A stretch of 64,000 nt of DNA from Amycolatopsis tucumanensis (GCF_021654135.1 NZ_JAKGSD010000005.1:1-64000), one strand, 5' to 3'. Positions 1 to 8,217 are shown, counted from the first letter of the stretch. Notes: a model not told the origin generated them from the sequence alone. Program-made: numbers and translations.

Positions 1-55
1 AACCCGCGACCCTCACCTTGGCAAGGTGATGCGCTACCAGCTGCGCTACGTCCGC
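1..55 (-). tRNA. tRNA-Gly (GCC), 3' part outside window
   Basis: Read on the minus strand, the sequence starts GCGGACGTAGCGCAGCTGG, a typical tRNA acceptor plus D-arm. A five-pair anticodon stem follows, with loop TTGCCAA and anticodon GCC, which decodes glycine. The T-arm begins (GCGGGTT) just before the window edge, so the T-loop, the 3' acceptor strand and any CCA lie outside. It is transcribed away from the SsgB-like gene's upstream neighbour, with no other gene visible on its side. Confidence 0.9.
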
Positions 56-169
56 CTACCGTGACTCCGGGTTCCGAAGGTCCCCGTCGTCGTGGTGTGA
101 GAGAACAATATCCGACCCGGCAACCCGCGAAAACAGGGGGGTGGGTGTTCCGCGCCCCCCGCGCGGGTG

Positions 170-595
170 CTATCCAAGATCGTTTGGAATCAGGTGCGTG
201 AGGGCGTCGTCCATGTCGATCCACAGGTGCTCGTTGCCCGGCAGCACCACGTCGTAGGTGCGGTCGAGGAAGTCGGCGAGCTCCTGGGCGGACGCCTCGA
301 ACACGGCGTGCCCGGACGGCGAGTTCAGCTCGATCATCACCGACTCGGGGTCCTCGACCGACGGGCGGATGCGGACGTCGCCGTCCCCGGCCTCGGCCAG
401 CAGGCCGTCGGCGAGCAGGTCGCGGGCGTACACCCATTCGACCCAGCCGGCGCGGCCGGTGCGGAACGCCGCGACGACCGCGTACGGGTCGCGGGTGTCG
501 TACCGCAGCTCCACCTTCACCGGCACGGCCGGGGCACGCGGCGCGAGGAGGTCGAACACCGCTGTGGAGCGGAGCGTCACGTGGTCGTTGCGCAT
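170..595 (-). CDS. SsgA-family sporulation/cell division regulator, SsgB-like
   Basis: The product is 141 aa, the normal length for SsgA-like proteins (SALPs), small actinobacterial cytosolic proteins that place the septum and, in SsgB's case, recruit FtsZ in sporulating hyphae. Family hallmarks are visible: LRYDTRDPYAV near residue 30, the VEWVYARDLL block near 55, GDVRIRP near 72 and a late FLDRT segment. The start ATG is preceded by AAAGG about 6 bases upstream. It resembles SsgB more than SsgA, because the spacing and the PGNEHLW tail follow that subfamily, but the exact subfamily is an inference. A second family member lies at 49452-49856. The gene is monocistronic here and runs toward the tRNA-Gly gene. 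Confidence 0.88.
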   Translation of the reverse strand: MRNDHVTLRSTAVFDLLAPRAPAVPVKVELRYDTRDPYAVVAAFRTGRAGWVEWVYARDLLADGLLAEAGDGDVRIRPSVEDPESVMIELNSPSGHAVFEASAQELADFLDRTYDVVLPGNEHLWIDMDDALTHLIPNDLG

Positions 596-911
596 CGTCT
601 TACCTTTCGTCTCCCTTCACGGCCCGCTCGGCCGAGCTTCGAGTGTGAGACGCACGTACCCGCCGTCTCGCTTCGCGAAATCCCCGGGCTTCACCCGGAC
701 GGGTTCGCGGCACCTCTCGCACTCGCGCTCGCGCGGTACCGGCCTGCGGGACCGGCCTCGCTGATCGTCTACCCACACATACTGCTCGGTTTAACGCGGG
801 CAGGACAGCGTGGCTTCGCCGCCCGGCACGTGACCTGGATCGCTCCACGGCCGGGGCTGACCTCGATCACCTCGGGCTTCTCCGCAGCGTGTCGGGTCAT
901 ATCCGCAGCGT

Positions 912-962
912 GTGGTCCAAAGACCACCCGTTTGCAGTGCCCGGCAGGCTATCCGCTAGAGT
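912..962 (+). promoter_or_regulatory. Candidate promoter of tRNA-Val with upstream palindrome
   Basis: TTGCAG at 932-937 and TAGAGT at 957-962 resemble actinomycete -35 and -10 elements (TTGACR and TAGRRT), although the 19-base spacing is long. Transcription would start about 12 bases before the tRNA. Immediately upstream, 912-927 is the perfect palindrome GTGGTC-CAAA-GACCAC. A direct repeat CCGCAGCGTGT lies at 882-892 and 903-913, with starts 21 bp apart. The rest of the gene-free stretch 596-980 shows nothing else convincing. No regulator is known for these sites. Confidence 0.4.
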
Positions 963-980
963 TCCTTCTCGTACGGACGG

Positions 981-1055
981 GGGCGATTAGCTCAGCGGGA
1001 GAGCGCTTCGTTCACACCGAAGAGGTCACTGGTTCGATCCCAGTATCGCCCACCA
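981..1055 (+). tRNA. tRNA-Val (CAC)
   Basis: A complete tRNA cloverleaf can be read: acceptor GGGCGAT pairs with ATCGCCC, then a D-arm (AGCTCAGCGGGAGAGC), an anticodon stem CTTCG/CGAAG with loop TTCACAC (anticodon CAC, valine), and the T-arm CTGGTTCGATCCCAG. The discriminator is A, and CCA is encoded at 1053-1055. CAC reads the GTG valine codon, which is very common in this GC-rich genome. Confidence 0.96.
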
Positions 1056-1064
1056 CCGAAACCG

Positions 1065-1116
1065 GCCCCAGGTGAAGCCACTCTGACGTCCAGTCCCAAG
1101 GCTTCCAACCTGGGGC
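1065..1116 (+). terminator. Possible terminator after tRNA-Val
   Basis: GCCCCAGGT at 1065-1073 is repeated inverted as ACCTGGGGC at 1108-1116, followed by the T-rich tract TGTTTTGTTT. The nine-pair stem and T-run fit an intrinsic terminator for the tRNA transcript, but the loop of about 34 bases is long, so this is a moderate call. Confidence 0.4.
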
Positions 1117-1270
1117 TGTTTTGTTTCATTCCGGCACTGGTTCCACGTCACTCTGGCGCGGGAGACCGCCGTCACCTCCCTCTCGTTCGCCAGGCCGATC
1201 CGGTGTGACGGCTGCGTGAAGCGGTGTGGTCGCGGTAACATGAAACGCTCGCTCCTGCTGCTGAAACGAG

Positions 1271-2077
1271 GTGAGTTCGCTGTCGCCGCACCGGAACTCC
1301 GACGAACCTCCCCCCGCCGAAGATCGCGACTACTCCCTGCGCGCCGTCGACCGGGTGTGCGCCATCCTCAACCTGCTGCAGGAGTCGGTGGACGGCATCA
1401 CCCTCAACGAGGTGGTCGAGGCCACCGGGATGCCGAAGTCCTCGGCCTACCGCTACCTCTGGACGCTGGAGGCCCACCGCTACGTCGAGCGGGACGAGGC
1501 GACCGGCTTGTGCCGGCTGGGCCTGGGCTTCCTCGGCATGCAGTCCCGGCACCTCGAACTGCTGCGCGAGCGGGTGCGGCCGTGGCTGGAGGGTGTGCGG
1601 GACGAGTTCGGCGAGACCGCGAACCTCGGGCTGCTGGACAGCGACCACATCATCTACATCGACATCATCGAAAGCCGCCGCGGCGTGCGGCTGGCCGCCT
1701 CCCGCGGCGACCGCGACCCGCTGCACTCCACAGCACTGGGCAAGGCGATCACCGCCCACCTGCCCGAGGCGCGGGTGCGCGAGCTGCTGGAGCGCTCCGG
1801 GATGCCGGCGCGCACCGAACGCACCATCGTCACGGTCGAGGACTACCTCGCCGAGCTGGACAAGGTCCGGGCCCAGGGGTACGCGGTGGACGACGGGGAG
1901 AACGAGGCCGACGGGCGGTGCGTCGCCGTGCCGCTGCTGGGGACCAACCTGCCCGCGGCGATCTCGCTGAGCGCCCCGGCGGCGCGGTTCCCGCAGCGGG
2001 ACGTGGCCGGGGCGGCGAAGGCGTTGCGGCGCATCGCGGAGCAGATTTCCACCCGGCCCTCCGGCGAGGTGGCGTAG
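1271..2077 (+). CDS. IclR-family transcriptional regulator
   Basis: The product is 268 aa, the usual IclR length. An N-terminal winged helix (about residues 18-80: YSLRAVDRVCAILNLL, then ITLNEVVEATGMPKSSAYRYL) is followed by the C-terminal effector domain from about residue 90, with the family's HSTALGKAI segment and the late ...GYAVDDGENEADGRCVAVPL block. Proteins of this family act as dimers and often control catabolic operons next door. No catabolic genes flank it here, so the target is unknown. The GTG start follows GAAACGAG. TGAAACG occurs twice just upstream (1240-1246 and 1262-1268) and could be part of an autoregulatory site, which is an inference. A strong hairpin follows the gene. 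Confidence 0.88.
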   Translation: MSSLSPHRNSDEPPPAEDRDYSLRAVDRVCAILNLLQESVDGITLNEVVEATGMPKSSAYRYLWTLEAHRYVERDEATGLCRLGLGFLGMQSRHLELLRERVRPWLEGVRDEFGETANLGLLDSDHIIYIDIIESRRGVRLAASRGDRDPLHSTALGKAITAHLPEARVRELLERSGMPARTERTIVTVEDYLAELDKVRAQGYAVDDGENEADGRCVAVPLLGTNLPAAISLSAPAARFPQRDVAGAAKALRRIAEQISTRPSGEVA

Positions 2078-2105
2078 GCGTCCACCGGGCGCGTTCCGTG
2101 ATTCC

Positions 2106-2126
2106 GGCCCGCGGTCGCCGCGGGCC
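2106..2126 (+). terminator. Hairpin terminator after the IclR gene
   Basis: GGCCCGCGG at 2106-2114 and CCGCGGGCC at 2118-2126 form a perfect nine-pair stem with a three-base loop, 28 bases beyond the IclR stop codon. The sequence GTGGAGATTCTTTGG follows. A stem this GC-rich is likely to terminate even with a short T-tract, as is common in actinomycetes. Confidence 0.6.
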
Positions 2127-2137
2127 GTGGAGATTCT

Positions 2138-2334
2138 TTGGTGAGAAGGGAACCCCGGTGCACCGGGGAGGGCGGAAAGACGCAAGTGCGCCGAGGTTCC
2201 CTCGCCAACCAGCCGCGGCCGGGGTGTCAATGGCTGTGGCACTACAGCTGGCCGCCGCCCCGGTGAGGAACAACCGTGCGGCGGGAGCAATCCTCGCCGC
2301 CGGGCGACCCTCCGGCAATGCCCCGAACGGGGCA
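2138..2334 (+). ncRNA. Candidate structured RNA or leader, three strong hairpins
   Basis: This gene-free stretch (within 2078-2645) holds consecutive inverted repeats. 2138-2154 pairs with 2195-2208 (TTGGTGAG with CTCGCCAA, then GGAACC with GGTTCC), enclosing the palindrome CCCCGGTGCACCGGGG at 2153-2168 and the unpaired-looking AAAGACGCAAG. 2219-2224 pairs with 2258-2263, with an inner GCTGT/ACAGC stem. TGCCCCG-AA-CGGGGCA at 2319-2334 looks like a terminator and is followed by ATTTCAGCTTCTACGTTTT. Order and spacing suggest an aptamer plus a terminator platform ahead of the polysaccharide genes, which start at 2646. I could not match it confidently to a known riboswitch. The region 2340-2645 also contains an AT-richer patch and the inverted repeat GAGTGG/CCACTC at 2495-2515. 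Confidence 0.35.
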
Positions 2335-2645
2335 ATTTCAGCTTCTACGTTTTACTAGATGAAACACATGCGGAAGTGGTCAATTAACCGGCTACCAGGA
2401 GTAGTTGTTTGCGGCTGAGCAACGACCGCGGTCCGTCATCTCGCCGTGATCGAACCGTGGCCGGAGAGTCGCCGGACCACCGGGAAATTCCTTGGAGTGG
2501 CTTGTAACACCACTCTGAACGTCACCGATTCCAGGGCAGATGCCACCCCAGCCGGGGTCGGCGGAGCAAAGAGCACGATTACTTTGCGTAATCGTCGGCG
2601 TGATCGGGGCGCGCCGGCACCCAGCCGGACGTCGCGGGAGGTCGG

Positions 2646-4169
2646 ATGGAAGAGCCGGTGCGGAAGCCCATGCCGCTCGGGGAGGCGGTCCTGGGTTCCG
2701 AGACGCGAGGCCTCGCGGGCCACGCCCGGCTGCACGCCGTCGGCCCGGGCGAGAAGGCCACCCCCCGCGCGGCCGCCCAGCCGTGGGAGACCCGGTATCG
2801 CGCCTACGTGATCGCCGCGGACGTGGTCGCCACGCTGCTGGTCATCGTGACCGGCGCGCTGCTGATCCTCAACATCACCGGGCGGCCCTACTTCCTGCAC
2901 GCGTCGGGCACCGCGTTCGCGATCCTGTGCTCGCTGCCGGTCAACCACGCGTGGAGCCAGCACGTGCTCGGCGAAGGCACCGAGGAGTTCCGCCGCCTCG
3001 GCCGCAGCCTCGTGATCGCCGCGGTAGTCGTCGCGCTCGCCGGGCTGCTCTTCGGCGCCCTCGACGTGCAGCCGTGGGTCTTCTACGCGGTCCCGGCCGT
3101 CGCGCTGATCGCGTTCCCGCTGCGGTACGGACTGCGGCAGGTGCTGCACCGCAAGCGCCGCGCCGGCGAGTGCATGCACTCGGTCATCGCGGCCGGGTCG
3201 CCGGACACCCTGCGCGACCTGATCGACCGCACCCGCACCGAATCGCACGTCGGGTGGCAGGTGTCGGCCGTGTGCACCGCGACCGGGCAGGGCGAGCGCG
3301 GCACCGGCGAGATCGGCGGCATCGCGGTGGCAGGCCGCCTCGACGAGCTCGCCGACCAGGTCCGCCGCGGCGGCTACCGGGTCGTGGCGGTCACCTCCGA
3401 TCCGCATTGGACACCGGAGCGGCTGCAGCGGCTGGCGTGGGACCTGGAGGGCACGGGCGCGGAACTGGTCGTCGCCCCGGTGCTGATGGAGATCGCCGGG
3501 CCGCGTCTCAACGTGTCCGGAGTGCTCGGCATGCCGCTGCTGCGGGTCTCGGCGCCCACGTTCACCGGCGGCCGCCGGGTCGTGAAGGACGTCGTCGACC
3601 GCATGGGCGCCGCCGCGCTGCTCGTGCTGGCCGCGCCGCTCCTGCTCGGCATCGCGGCGCTGATCAAGCTCAACGACCGCGGCCCGGTGTTCTACCGCCA
3701 GCTGCGCGTCGGCCGGGACGGCCGCACCTTCACGATGGTCAAGTTCCGCACCATGGTCATCGACGCCGACCGCCTGCGGCACGGCCTGCTCGGCGACAAC
3801 GAGGGCTCCGGCCCGCTGTTCAAGCTCCGCCGCGACCCGCGCATCACCCGCGTCGGCGCGGTGCTGCGCCGGTACTCCCTGGACGAGCTGCCGCAGCTGT
3901 TCAACGTCCTGGGCGGCACCATGTCGCTGGTCGGCCCGCGGCCGCCGCTGCCCGCCGAGACCGAGAACTACGAGCGCGCCGCGCGCCGCAAGCTGCTCGT
4001 CAAGCCGGGCATGACCGGGCTGTGGCAGGTCAGCGGCCGCAGCGACCTGTCCTGGGAGGAGAGCGTCCGCCTCGACCTGCGGTACGTCGAGGACTGGTCG
4101 CTGGCGCTGGACATGGCGATCCTGTGGAAGACCTTCCGCGCGGTCACCGGAGGCCGGGGCGCGTACTGA
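2646..4169 (+). CDS. Polyprenyl-phosphate sugar-1-phosphate transferase
   Basis: The 507 aa product has the full architecture of initiating enzymes such as WcaJ and CpsE. It starts exopolysaccharide repeat-unit synthesis by moving a sugar-1-phosphate from an NDP-sugar to undecaprenyl phosphate at the inner membrane. Hydrophobic segments lie near residues 55-76, 85-100, 121-140 and 144-160. A Rossmann-like central region (about 175-310) follows. The C-terminal catalytic domain opens with a membrane anchor near 320 and contains RGPVFYRQLRVG, KFRTM, SLDELPQLFNVL and SLVGPRPPLP. GGGAGG stands 4 bases before the ATG. It is the first gene of the polysaccharide locus. The sugar it transfers cannot be read from sequence. 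Confidence 0.9.
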   Translation: MEEPVRKPMPLGEAVLGSETRGLAGHARLHAVGPGEKATPRAAAQPWETRYRAYVIAADVVATLLVIVTGALLILNITGRPYFLHASGTAFAILCSLPVNHAWSQHVLGEGTEEFRRLGRSLVIAAVVVALAGLLFGALDVQPWVFYAVPAVALIAFPLRYGLRQVLHRKRRAGECMHSVIAAGSPDTLRDLIDRTRTESHVGWQVSAVCTATGQGERGTGEIGGIAVAGRLDELADQVRRGGYRVVAVTSDPHWTPERLQRLAWDLEGTGAELVVAPVLMEIAGPRLNVSGVLGMPLLRVSAPTFTGGRRVVKDVVDRMGAAALLVLAAPLLLGIAALIKLNDRGPVFYRQLRVGRDGRTFTMVKFRTMVIDADRLRHGLLGDNEGSGPLFKLRRDPRITRVGAVLRRYSLDELPQLFNVLGGTMSLVGPRPPLPAETENYERAARRKLLVKPGMTGLWQVSGRSDLSWEESVRLDLRYVEDWSLALDMAILWKTFRAVTGGRGAY

Positions 4170-4195
4170 CGCCGTCTCTGGCACCCTTGCCCGAC

Positions 4196-4852
4196 GTGCA
4201 GGCTCTCACCTTCCCCCGTCTCCGCTCGGTCGCGCTGCTCGGCGCCCACTGCGACGACCTCGCCATCGGCGCCGGCGGCGCGCTGCTCACGCTGTGCGCG
4301 CGCCGGCCGGACCTCGAGGTGCACGCGCTCGTCCTGTCCGGCGGCGGCACCGAGCGCGCCGCCGAGGAGGAGGCTGCGCTGGCCGAGTTCTGCGCGCCGG
4401 CGCGCGTCGAGCTGACCGTGCTAGACCTGCCCGACGGGCGGATGCCCGCGCACTGGAACGCGGTCAAGGACGCGGTCACCGCGCTGCGCGGCCGGGTCAC
4501 CCCGGACCTGGTGTTCGCGCCGCAGCCGGGCGACCGCCACCAGGACCACCGGTTGCTCGCCGAGATCGTGCCCACCGTGTTCCGCGACCAGCCCGTGCTC
4601 GGCTACGAGATCCTCAAGTGGGACGGCGACCTCGGCCAGCCGACCGTGTACCAGCCGCTCACCGAGGAGGTCGCCGAGGCGAAGGCCGACCTGCTGGCCA
4701 AGCACTACCCGTCGCAGCACGGCCGCGACTGGTACACCCGCGACGCGTTCCTCGGCCTCGCCCGGCTGCGCGGGGTGCAGCAGCACACCCGCTACGCCGA
4801 GGCCTTCTACGTGGACAAGCTCGCGCTGGCGCTCGGGGAGGGGTCGCGGTGA
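4196..4852 (+). CDS. PIG-L family (LmbE-like) deacetylase
   Basis: The product is about 218 aa. PIG-L enzymes are zinc hydrolases that remove N-acetyl groups from GlcNAc-containing substrates. The metal-binding signature appears as LGAHCDDLAIGAGG near the N-terminus (usually AHPDD, here AHCDD) and GDRHQDHR near residue 107. The reading frame is open far upstream because it shadows the previous gene. GTG 4196 is chosen because homology begins just after it, and TTG 4187 is an alternative. It overlaps the next gene by four bases. In this setting it probably deacetylates an N-acetyl sugar of the repeat unit or its lipid-linked precursor, which is an inference. Confidence 0.8.
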   Translation: MQALTFPRLRSVALLGAHCDDLAIGAGGALLTLCARRPDLEVHALVLSGGGTERAAEEEAALAEFCAPARVELTVLDLPDGRMPAHWNAVKDAVTALRGRVTPDLVFAPQPGDRHQDHRLLAEIVPTVFRDQPVLGYEILKWDGDLGQPTVYQPLTEEVAEAKADLLAKHYPSQHGRDWYTRDAFLGLARLRGVQQHTRYAEAFYVDKLALALGEGSR

Positions 4853-5922
4853 TCACCTGCCGGGCGTGCGGCGCCACCGACGGCGAGGTCGTGCTGGACC
4901 TGGGGGAGCAGCCGCCGTGCGACCTGTTCCCGCCCGCGGCCGATCCCGGCCCGGATCCGGTGTGGCCGCTGCGGATGTGGATGTGCGCGCGGTGCGCGCT
5001 GGCCCAGCTGGCCGAGGATCCGGGCACGGCCGAGGAACCCGCCGGGGTGGAGCCGAAGGCGCTGACCGACCAGGCCGCCGCCGCGGTCGCCCGGCTCACG
5101 GGTGCTGGGCTGGTGCGGCCGGGCGCGACGGTGGCGGAGTTCGGCAGCCCGCACGGCGGTTCGTGGCTGCCGCTGCTGCGCGCCGCGGGCATGCGGGAGG
5201 CGGCCGCGGACGAGCCAGCGGACGTCGTCGTCGACTGCTTCGGGCTGATGCACGAACCGGACCAGCGCGCGGCCATGGCCCGGCGCGCGGCGCGGCTCGC
5301 GCCCCGTGGCGCCCTGCTGATGCAGTTCCACTCGCTGGCCTCGATCGTCCGGCAGGGGCAGTGGAACGCCTTGCGGCACGGGCACTTCGCCTACTACTCG
5401 GCTCCGGCGGCGATCACCCTGGCCGCGTCCGCGGGCCTGCGGCCCGGCCGCAGCTGGACCTTCGACCTCTACGGCGGCACCGTGCTCCTCGAACTCGCCC
5501 GGGACGCGAGCCCGGCGGCGGAGACCGACGGCCTGGTGGCCGGGGAACGCGCCGCCGGCGCCGACCGGATCCCGGTCGTCGCCGGGCTCGGCCGGGCCGT
5601 CGAAGCGGGCTGCGACCGCATCCGCGCGCGCTTGCGGGAGCACGCGGGGCAGCGCGTGGTCGGCTACGGCGCCGCGTCCCGGGCGGTGGTGTTGCTGCGC
5701 CGCGCCGGAATCGATATCGATCTGTTGCCGGAGATCGCGGACGTCTCGCCCGCGAAGCACGGTCGGCGGATGCCCGGTACCCGGATTCCGGTGGTATCAA
5801 CGGAAGTCCTCACCCACCCGATCCCGCGAGCCGTCCTGCTGTTCGTCCCCGATCTCGAGCCCGAGGTGCGCGCCGCCTTCCCGCAGCTCGACGGCGACCA
5901 CTGCGAGTGGATCGTGGCGTGA
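4849..5922 (+). CDS. Methyltransferase-fold protein with zinc ribbon, degenerate catalytic motif
   Basis: The 357 aa product shares three blocks with NDP-hexose C-methyltransferases: an N-terminal four-cysteine knuckle (CRAC at residues 4-7, CARC near 44), a central SAM-type fold, and the C-terminal VVGYGAASRAVVLL segment. The catalytic region is altered. Where the paralogue at 6139 has YHEH, this protein has RHGH at residues 176-179, and the SAM-binding glycine loop reads AEFGSPHGGSW instead of VEVASNDGYL. It is also about 65 residues shorter. It may be inactive, structural, or use another chemistry. The GTG start overlaps the deacetylase stop codon, so the two are coupled. Confidence 0.75.
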   Translation: MITCRACGATDGEVVLDLGEQPPCDLFPPAADPGPDPVWPLRMWMCARCALAQLAEDPGTAEEPAGVEPKALTDQAAAAVARLTGAGLVRPGATVAEFGSPHGGSWLPLLRAAGMREAAADEPADVVVDCFGLMHEPDQRAAMARRAARLAPRGALLMQFHSLASIVRQGQWNALRHGHFAYYSAPAAITLAASAGLRPGRSWTFDLYGGTVLLELARDASPAAETDGLVAGERAAGADRIPVVAGLGRAVEAGCDRIRARLREHAGQRVVGYGAASRAVVLLRRAGIDIDLLPEIADVSPAKHGRRMPGTRIPVVSTEVLTHPIPRAVLLFVPDLEPEVRAAFPQLDGDHCEWIVA

Positions 5923-6008
5923 ATCGTGGCCGGTCAAACCGGTCAAAACGCGAAGATGATCTCGTCGTGGTGACTTCTCGTGAGTTCGGGCACTACGGCG
6001 AGTGGTAG

Positions 6009-6040
6009 TGATCACCCGATCGGGGTGAACTGATCACCCG
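6009..6040 (+). promoter_or_regulatory. Operator-like repeats before the C-methyltransferase gene
   Basis: TGATCACCCG occurs at 6009-6018 and again at 6031-6040, with starts exactly 22 bp apart (two helical turns). Between them CGGGGTGA forms an imperfect inverted partner of the first copy. Downstream, TATAGT at about 6070-6075 could be a -10 element, 64 bases before the ATG at 6139. This 216-bp gap is the largest inside the polysaccharide locus, so it probably carries an internal, regulated promoter. The regulator is unknown. Confidence 0.4.
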
Positions 6041-6138
6041 GTTGCTCGTAACGCTGGCCACTGCCATCCCTATAGTCACGTTGACATAGGCCCCTTTTCC
6101 GGGGCGGGAGGATCGATCACCGGGGAGCAAGCCGCACC

Positions 6139-7413
6139 ATGTCAGCCCAGACGCTGTCCTGCCGCCTGTGCGGTTCGCCGGGTCTGCGCAGCGTGGTCGA
6201 CCTCGGCGCGAGCCCGCCCTGCGAGTCGTTCCTCGCCGCGGCGGATCTCGACGCGCCGGAGCCGGCGTACCCGCTGCACCTGCGGATCTGCCCGGAGTGC
6301 CTGCTGGCCCAGTTGCCGCCCCTGATCGATCCCGTCGAGACGTTCACCGAATACGCTTACTTCTCGTCGTTTTCCCACTCCTGGCTGGCGCACGCCGGGA
6401 AGTTCGTCGACACCGCCGTGAGCCGCCTCGGGCTCGGCCCGGACTCCTTCGTCGTCGAGGTCGCCAGCAACGACGGCTACCTGCTGCGCAACGTCGTCGG
6501 CCGCGGCCTGCGCTGCCTGGGCATCGAGCCGTCGGTCAACGTCGGCGCGGCCGCCCGCGAGGCCGGGGTGCCGACCCTGACGGCGTTCCTGACCCCGGAG
6601 ACCGGCGCCGCGGTCCGCGCCGAGCACGGGCCCGCGGACCTGGTGGTGGCCAACAACGTCTACGCGCACATCCCGGACGTCCTCGGCTTCACGAAGGGCC
6701 TGCGGGCGCTCGTCGCCGACGACGGCTGGGTCTCGATCGAGGTGCAGCACCTGCTCAGCCTCGTCGAGCTGACCCAGTACGACACGATCTACCACGAGCA
6801 CTTCCAGTACTACACGCTCGCTTCCGCGCAGCGGGCGCTGGCGACCGGCGGCCTGGCCGTGACCGACGTCGAACTGCTGGACACGCACGGCGGCTCGATC
6901 CGCGTGTGGGCGCGGCCGGCCGAGGCCGCCGGCGAGCCGTCCCCGCGGGTCGCCGAGGTGCTCGACCGGGAGCGCGCCGCCGGGCTGCACGAGCTGTCCG
7001 GCTACGCCGGTTTCGCGCGCCGGGTCGAGGAGATCCGGCTGTCGCTGCTGGAGTTCCTGATCGGCGCGAAGCGCCGGGGCGAGCGGGTCGTCGGCTACGG
7101 CGCGCCGGGCAAGGGCAACACCCTGCTCAACCACTGCGGGATCCGGCCCGACCTGCTCGAGTACACAGTGGACCGCAACCCGTACAAGCACGGCCGGTTC
7201 ACCCCCGGCACGCGCATCCCGATCCACGAGCCCGAGCGGATCGCGGCGGACCGGCCCGACTACGTGCTCGTGCTGCCCTGGAACCTGCGCGCCGAGCTGA
7301 CCGAACAACTGGCCTATGTCGCGGACTGGGGCGGCCGCCTGGTGTTCGCGATCCCGGAGCTGGAGATCGTCTCCCCGAGAAATCCCGTGCTGCACGCTGT
7401 CGAGGTGAACTGA
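6139..7413 (+). CDS. SAM-dependent NDP-hexose C-methyltransferase-like
   Basis: The product is 424 aa, close to the usual ~410 aa for sugar C-methyltransferases such as TylC3 and TcaB9, which methylate a 4-keto-NDP-sugar. An N-terminal zinc site is formed by CRLC (residues 8-11) and CPEC near 54. The SAM loop reads VEVASNDGYLL near 112-122. The catalytic motif YHEH lies at residues 218-221, and the C-terminal domain contains VVGYGAPGKGNTLL near 312. All expected family residues are present, in contrast to the upstream paralogue at 4849. It is followed directly by the cytidylyltransferase gene with no gap. A branched-chain deoxysugar in the polymer is a reasonable inference, although no 4,6-dehydratase of the standard kind is evident. 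Confidence 0.85.
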   Translation: MSAQTLSCRLCGSPGLRSVVDLGASPPCESFLAAADLDAPEPAYPLHLRICPECLLAQLPPLIDPVETFTEYAYFSSFSHSWLAHAGKFVDTAVSRLGLGPDSFVVEVASNDGYLLRNVVGRGLRCLGIEPSVNVGAAAREAGVPTLTAFLTPETGAAVRAEHGPADLVVANNVYAHIPDVLGFTKGLRALVADDGWVSIEVQHLLSLVELTQYDTIYHEHFQYYTLASAQRALATGGLAVTDVELLDTHGGSIRVWARPAEAAGEPSPRVAEVLDRERAAGLHELSGYAGFARRVEEIRLSLLEFLIGAKRRGERVVGYGAPGKGNTLLNHCGIRPDLLEYTVDRNPYKHGRFTPGTRIPIHEPERIAADRPDYVLVLPWNLRAELTEQLAYVADWGGRLVFAIPELEIVSPRNPVLHAVEVN

Positions 7414-8217
7414 ATGAAGGTGGTGCTCTTCTGCGGCGGCTACGGCATGCGCATGCGCAACGGCCCCGCGGACGACGTGCCCAAGCCGATGCAGATGGTC
7501 GGCCCGCGGCCGCTGCTGTGGCACGTGATGCGGTACTACGCGCACTTCGGGCACACCGACTTCATCCTGTGCCTCGGCTACGGCGCGCGGCACATCACGG
7601 ACTTCTTCCTGAGCTACACCGAGACCGCGTCCAACGACTTCGTGCTGCGCGGCGGTGAGGTCGAGCTGCTCTCCACCGACATCAGCGACTGGTCGATCAC
7701 GTTCGTGCACACCGGCGTCGAGTCGCCGATCGGGGAGCGGCTGCGCCGGGTCCGCAAGCACGTCGAGGGCGAGGAGATGTTCCTCGCCAACTACGCCGAC
7801 GTGCTCACCGACGCCCCGCTCGACGTCATGGTCGACAACCTCGCCGCCTCCGACGCGGGCGCCTCGATGATGGTGGTGCCGCCGCAGTCGTCGTTCCACT
7901 GCGTGGAGTTCCGGGACGGCACCAACCGCGTGTCCGGGATCAGCTCGGCCAGCCGCCTGCCGCTGTGGGAGAACGCCGGCTACTTCGTGCTGCGGCAGGA
8001 GATCTTCGACCACCTCCCGGAGAACGGCGACCTGGTCGAGGACGGCTGCGCCGCGCTGGCCGAGAAGGACCGGCTGATCGCCTACCCCTACCGCGGTTTC
8101 TGGCAGCCCGCCGACACGTTCAAGGAACGCGCGGCGCTGGACGCGGCCTACGAGAGCGGCGCGCGCCCGTGGATGCTGTGGGAGCGCCCGTCCCCGATCC
8201 CGGCGGAGGTGCGCTGA
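7414..8217 (+). CDS. Glucose-1-phosphate cytidylyltransferase-like nucleotidyltransferase
   Basis: The 267 aa protein resembles RfbF, which makes CDP-glucose from CTP and glucose-1-phosphate. It begins with the nucleotide-binding loop ([13 protein letters not shown]) and the KPM motif at about 24-26, followed by [20 protein letters not shown], which is characteristic of the cytidylyltransferase branch rather than RmlA. The [13 protein letters not shown] segment near 89 and the late [15 protein letters not shown] block also match. The ATG directly follows the previous stop. Base specificity (CTP rather than dTTP or UTP) is inferred from family resemblance only. Confidence 0.82.
   Translation: MKVVLFCGGYGMRMRNGPADDVPKPMQMVGPRPLLWHVMRYYAHFGHTDFILCLGYGARHITDFFLSYTETASNDFVLRGGEVELLSTDISDWSITFVHTGVESPIGERLRRVRKHVEGEEMFLANYADVLTDAPLDVMVDNLAASDAGASMMVVPPQSSFHCVEFRDGTNRVSGISSASRLPLWENAGYFVLRQEIFDHLPENGDLVEDGCAALAEKDRLIAYPYRGFWQPADTFKERAALDAAYESGARPWMLWERPSPIPAEVR

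Noticed and set aside
600..848. 82-codon minus-strand Arg-rich frame upstream of the SsgB-like gene
   Set aside because: No SD, an arginine-rich shadow-like composition and no recognisable domain; the region more likely holds promoter sequence.
981..1116. tRNA-Val as an attachment site of an integrated element
   Set aside because: No second copy of the tRNA 3' end, no integrase and no phage or plasmid genes are found in the window.
2138..2334. Cobalamin, c-di-AMP (ydaO) or c-di-GMP-I riboswitch call for the leader
   Set aside because: Only fragments (GGTGAG and ACGCAAG) resemble consensus elements. The conserved core helices and joining sequences of these classes could not be identified, so I left it as an unassigned structured candidate.
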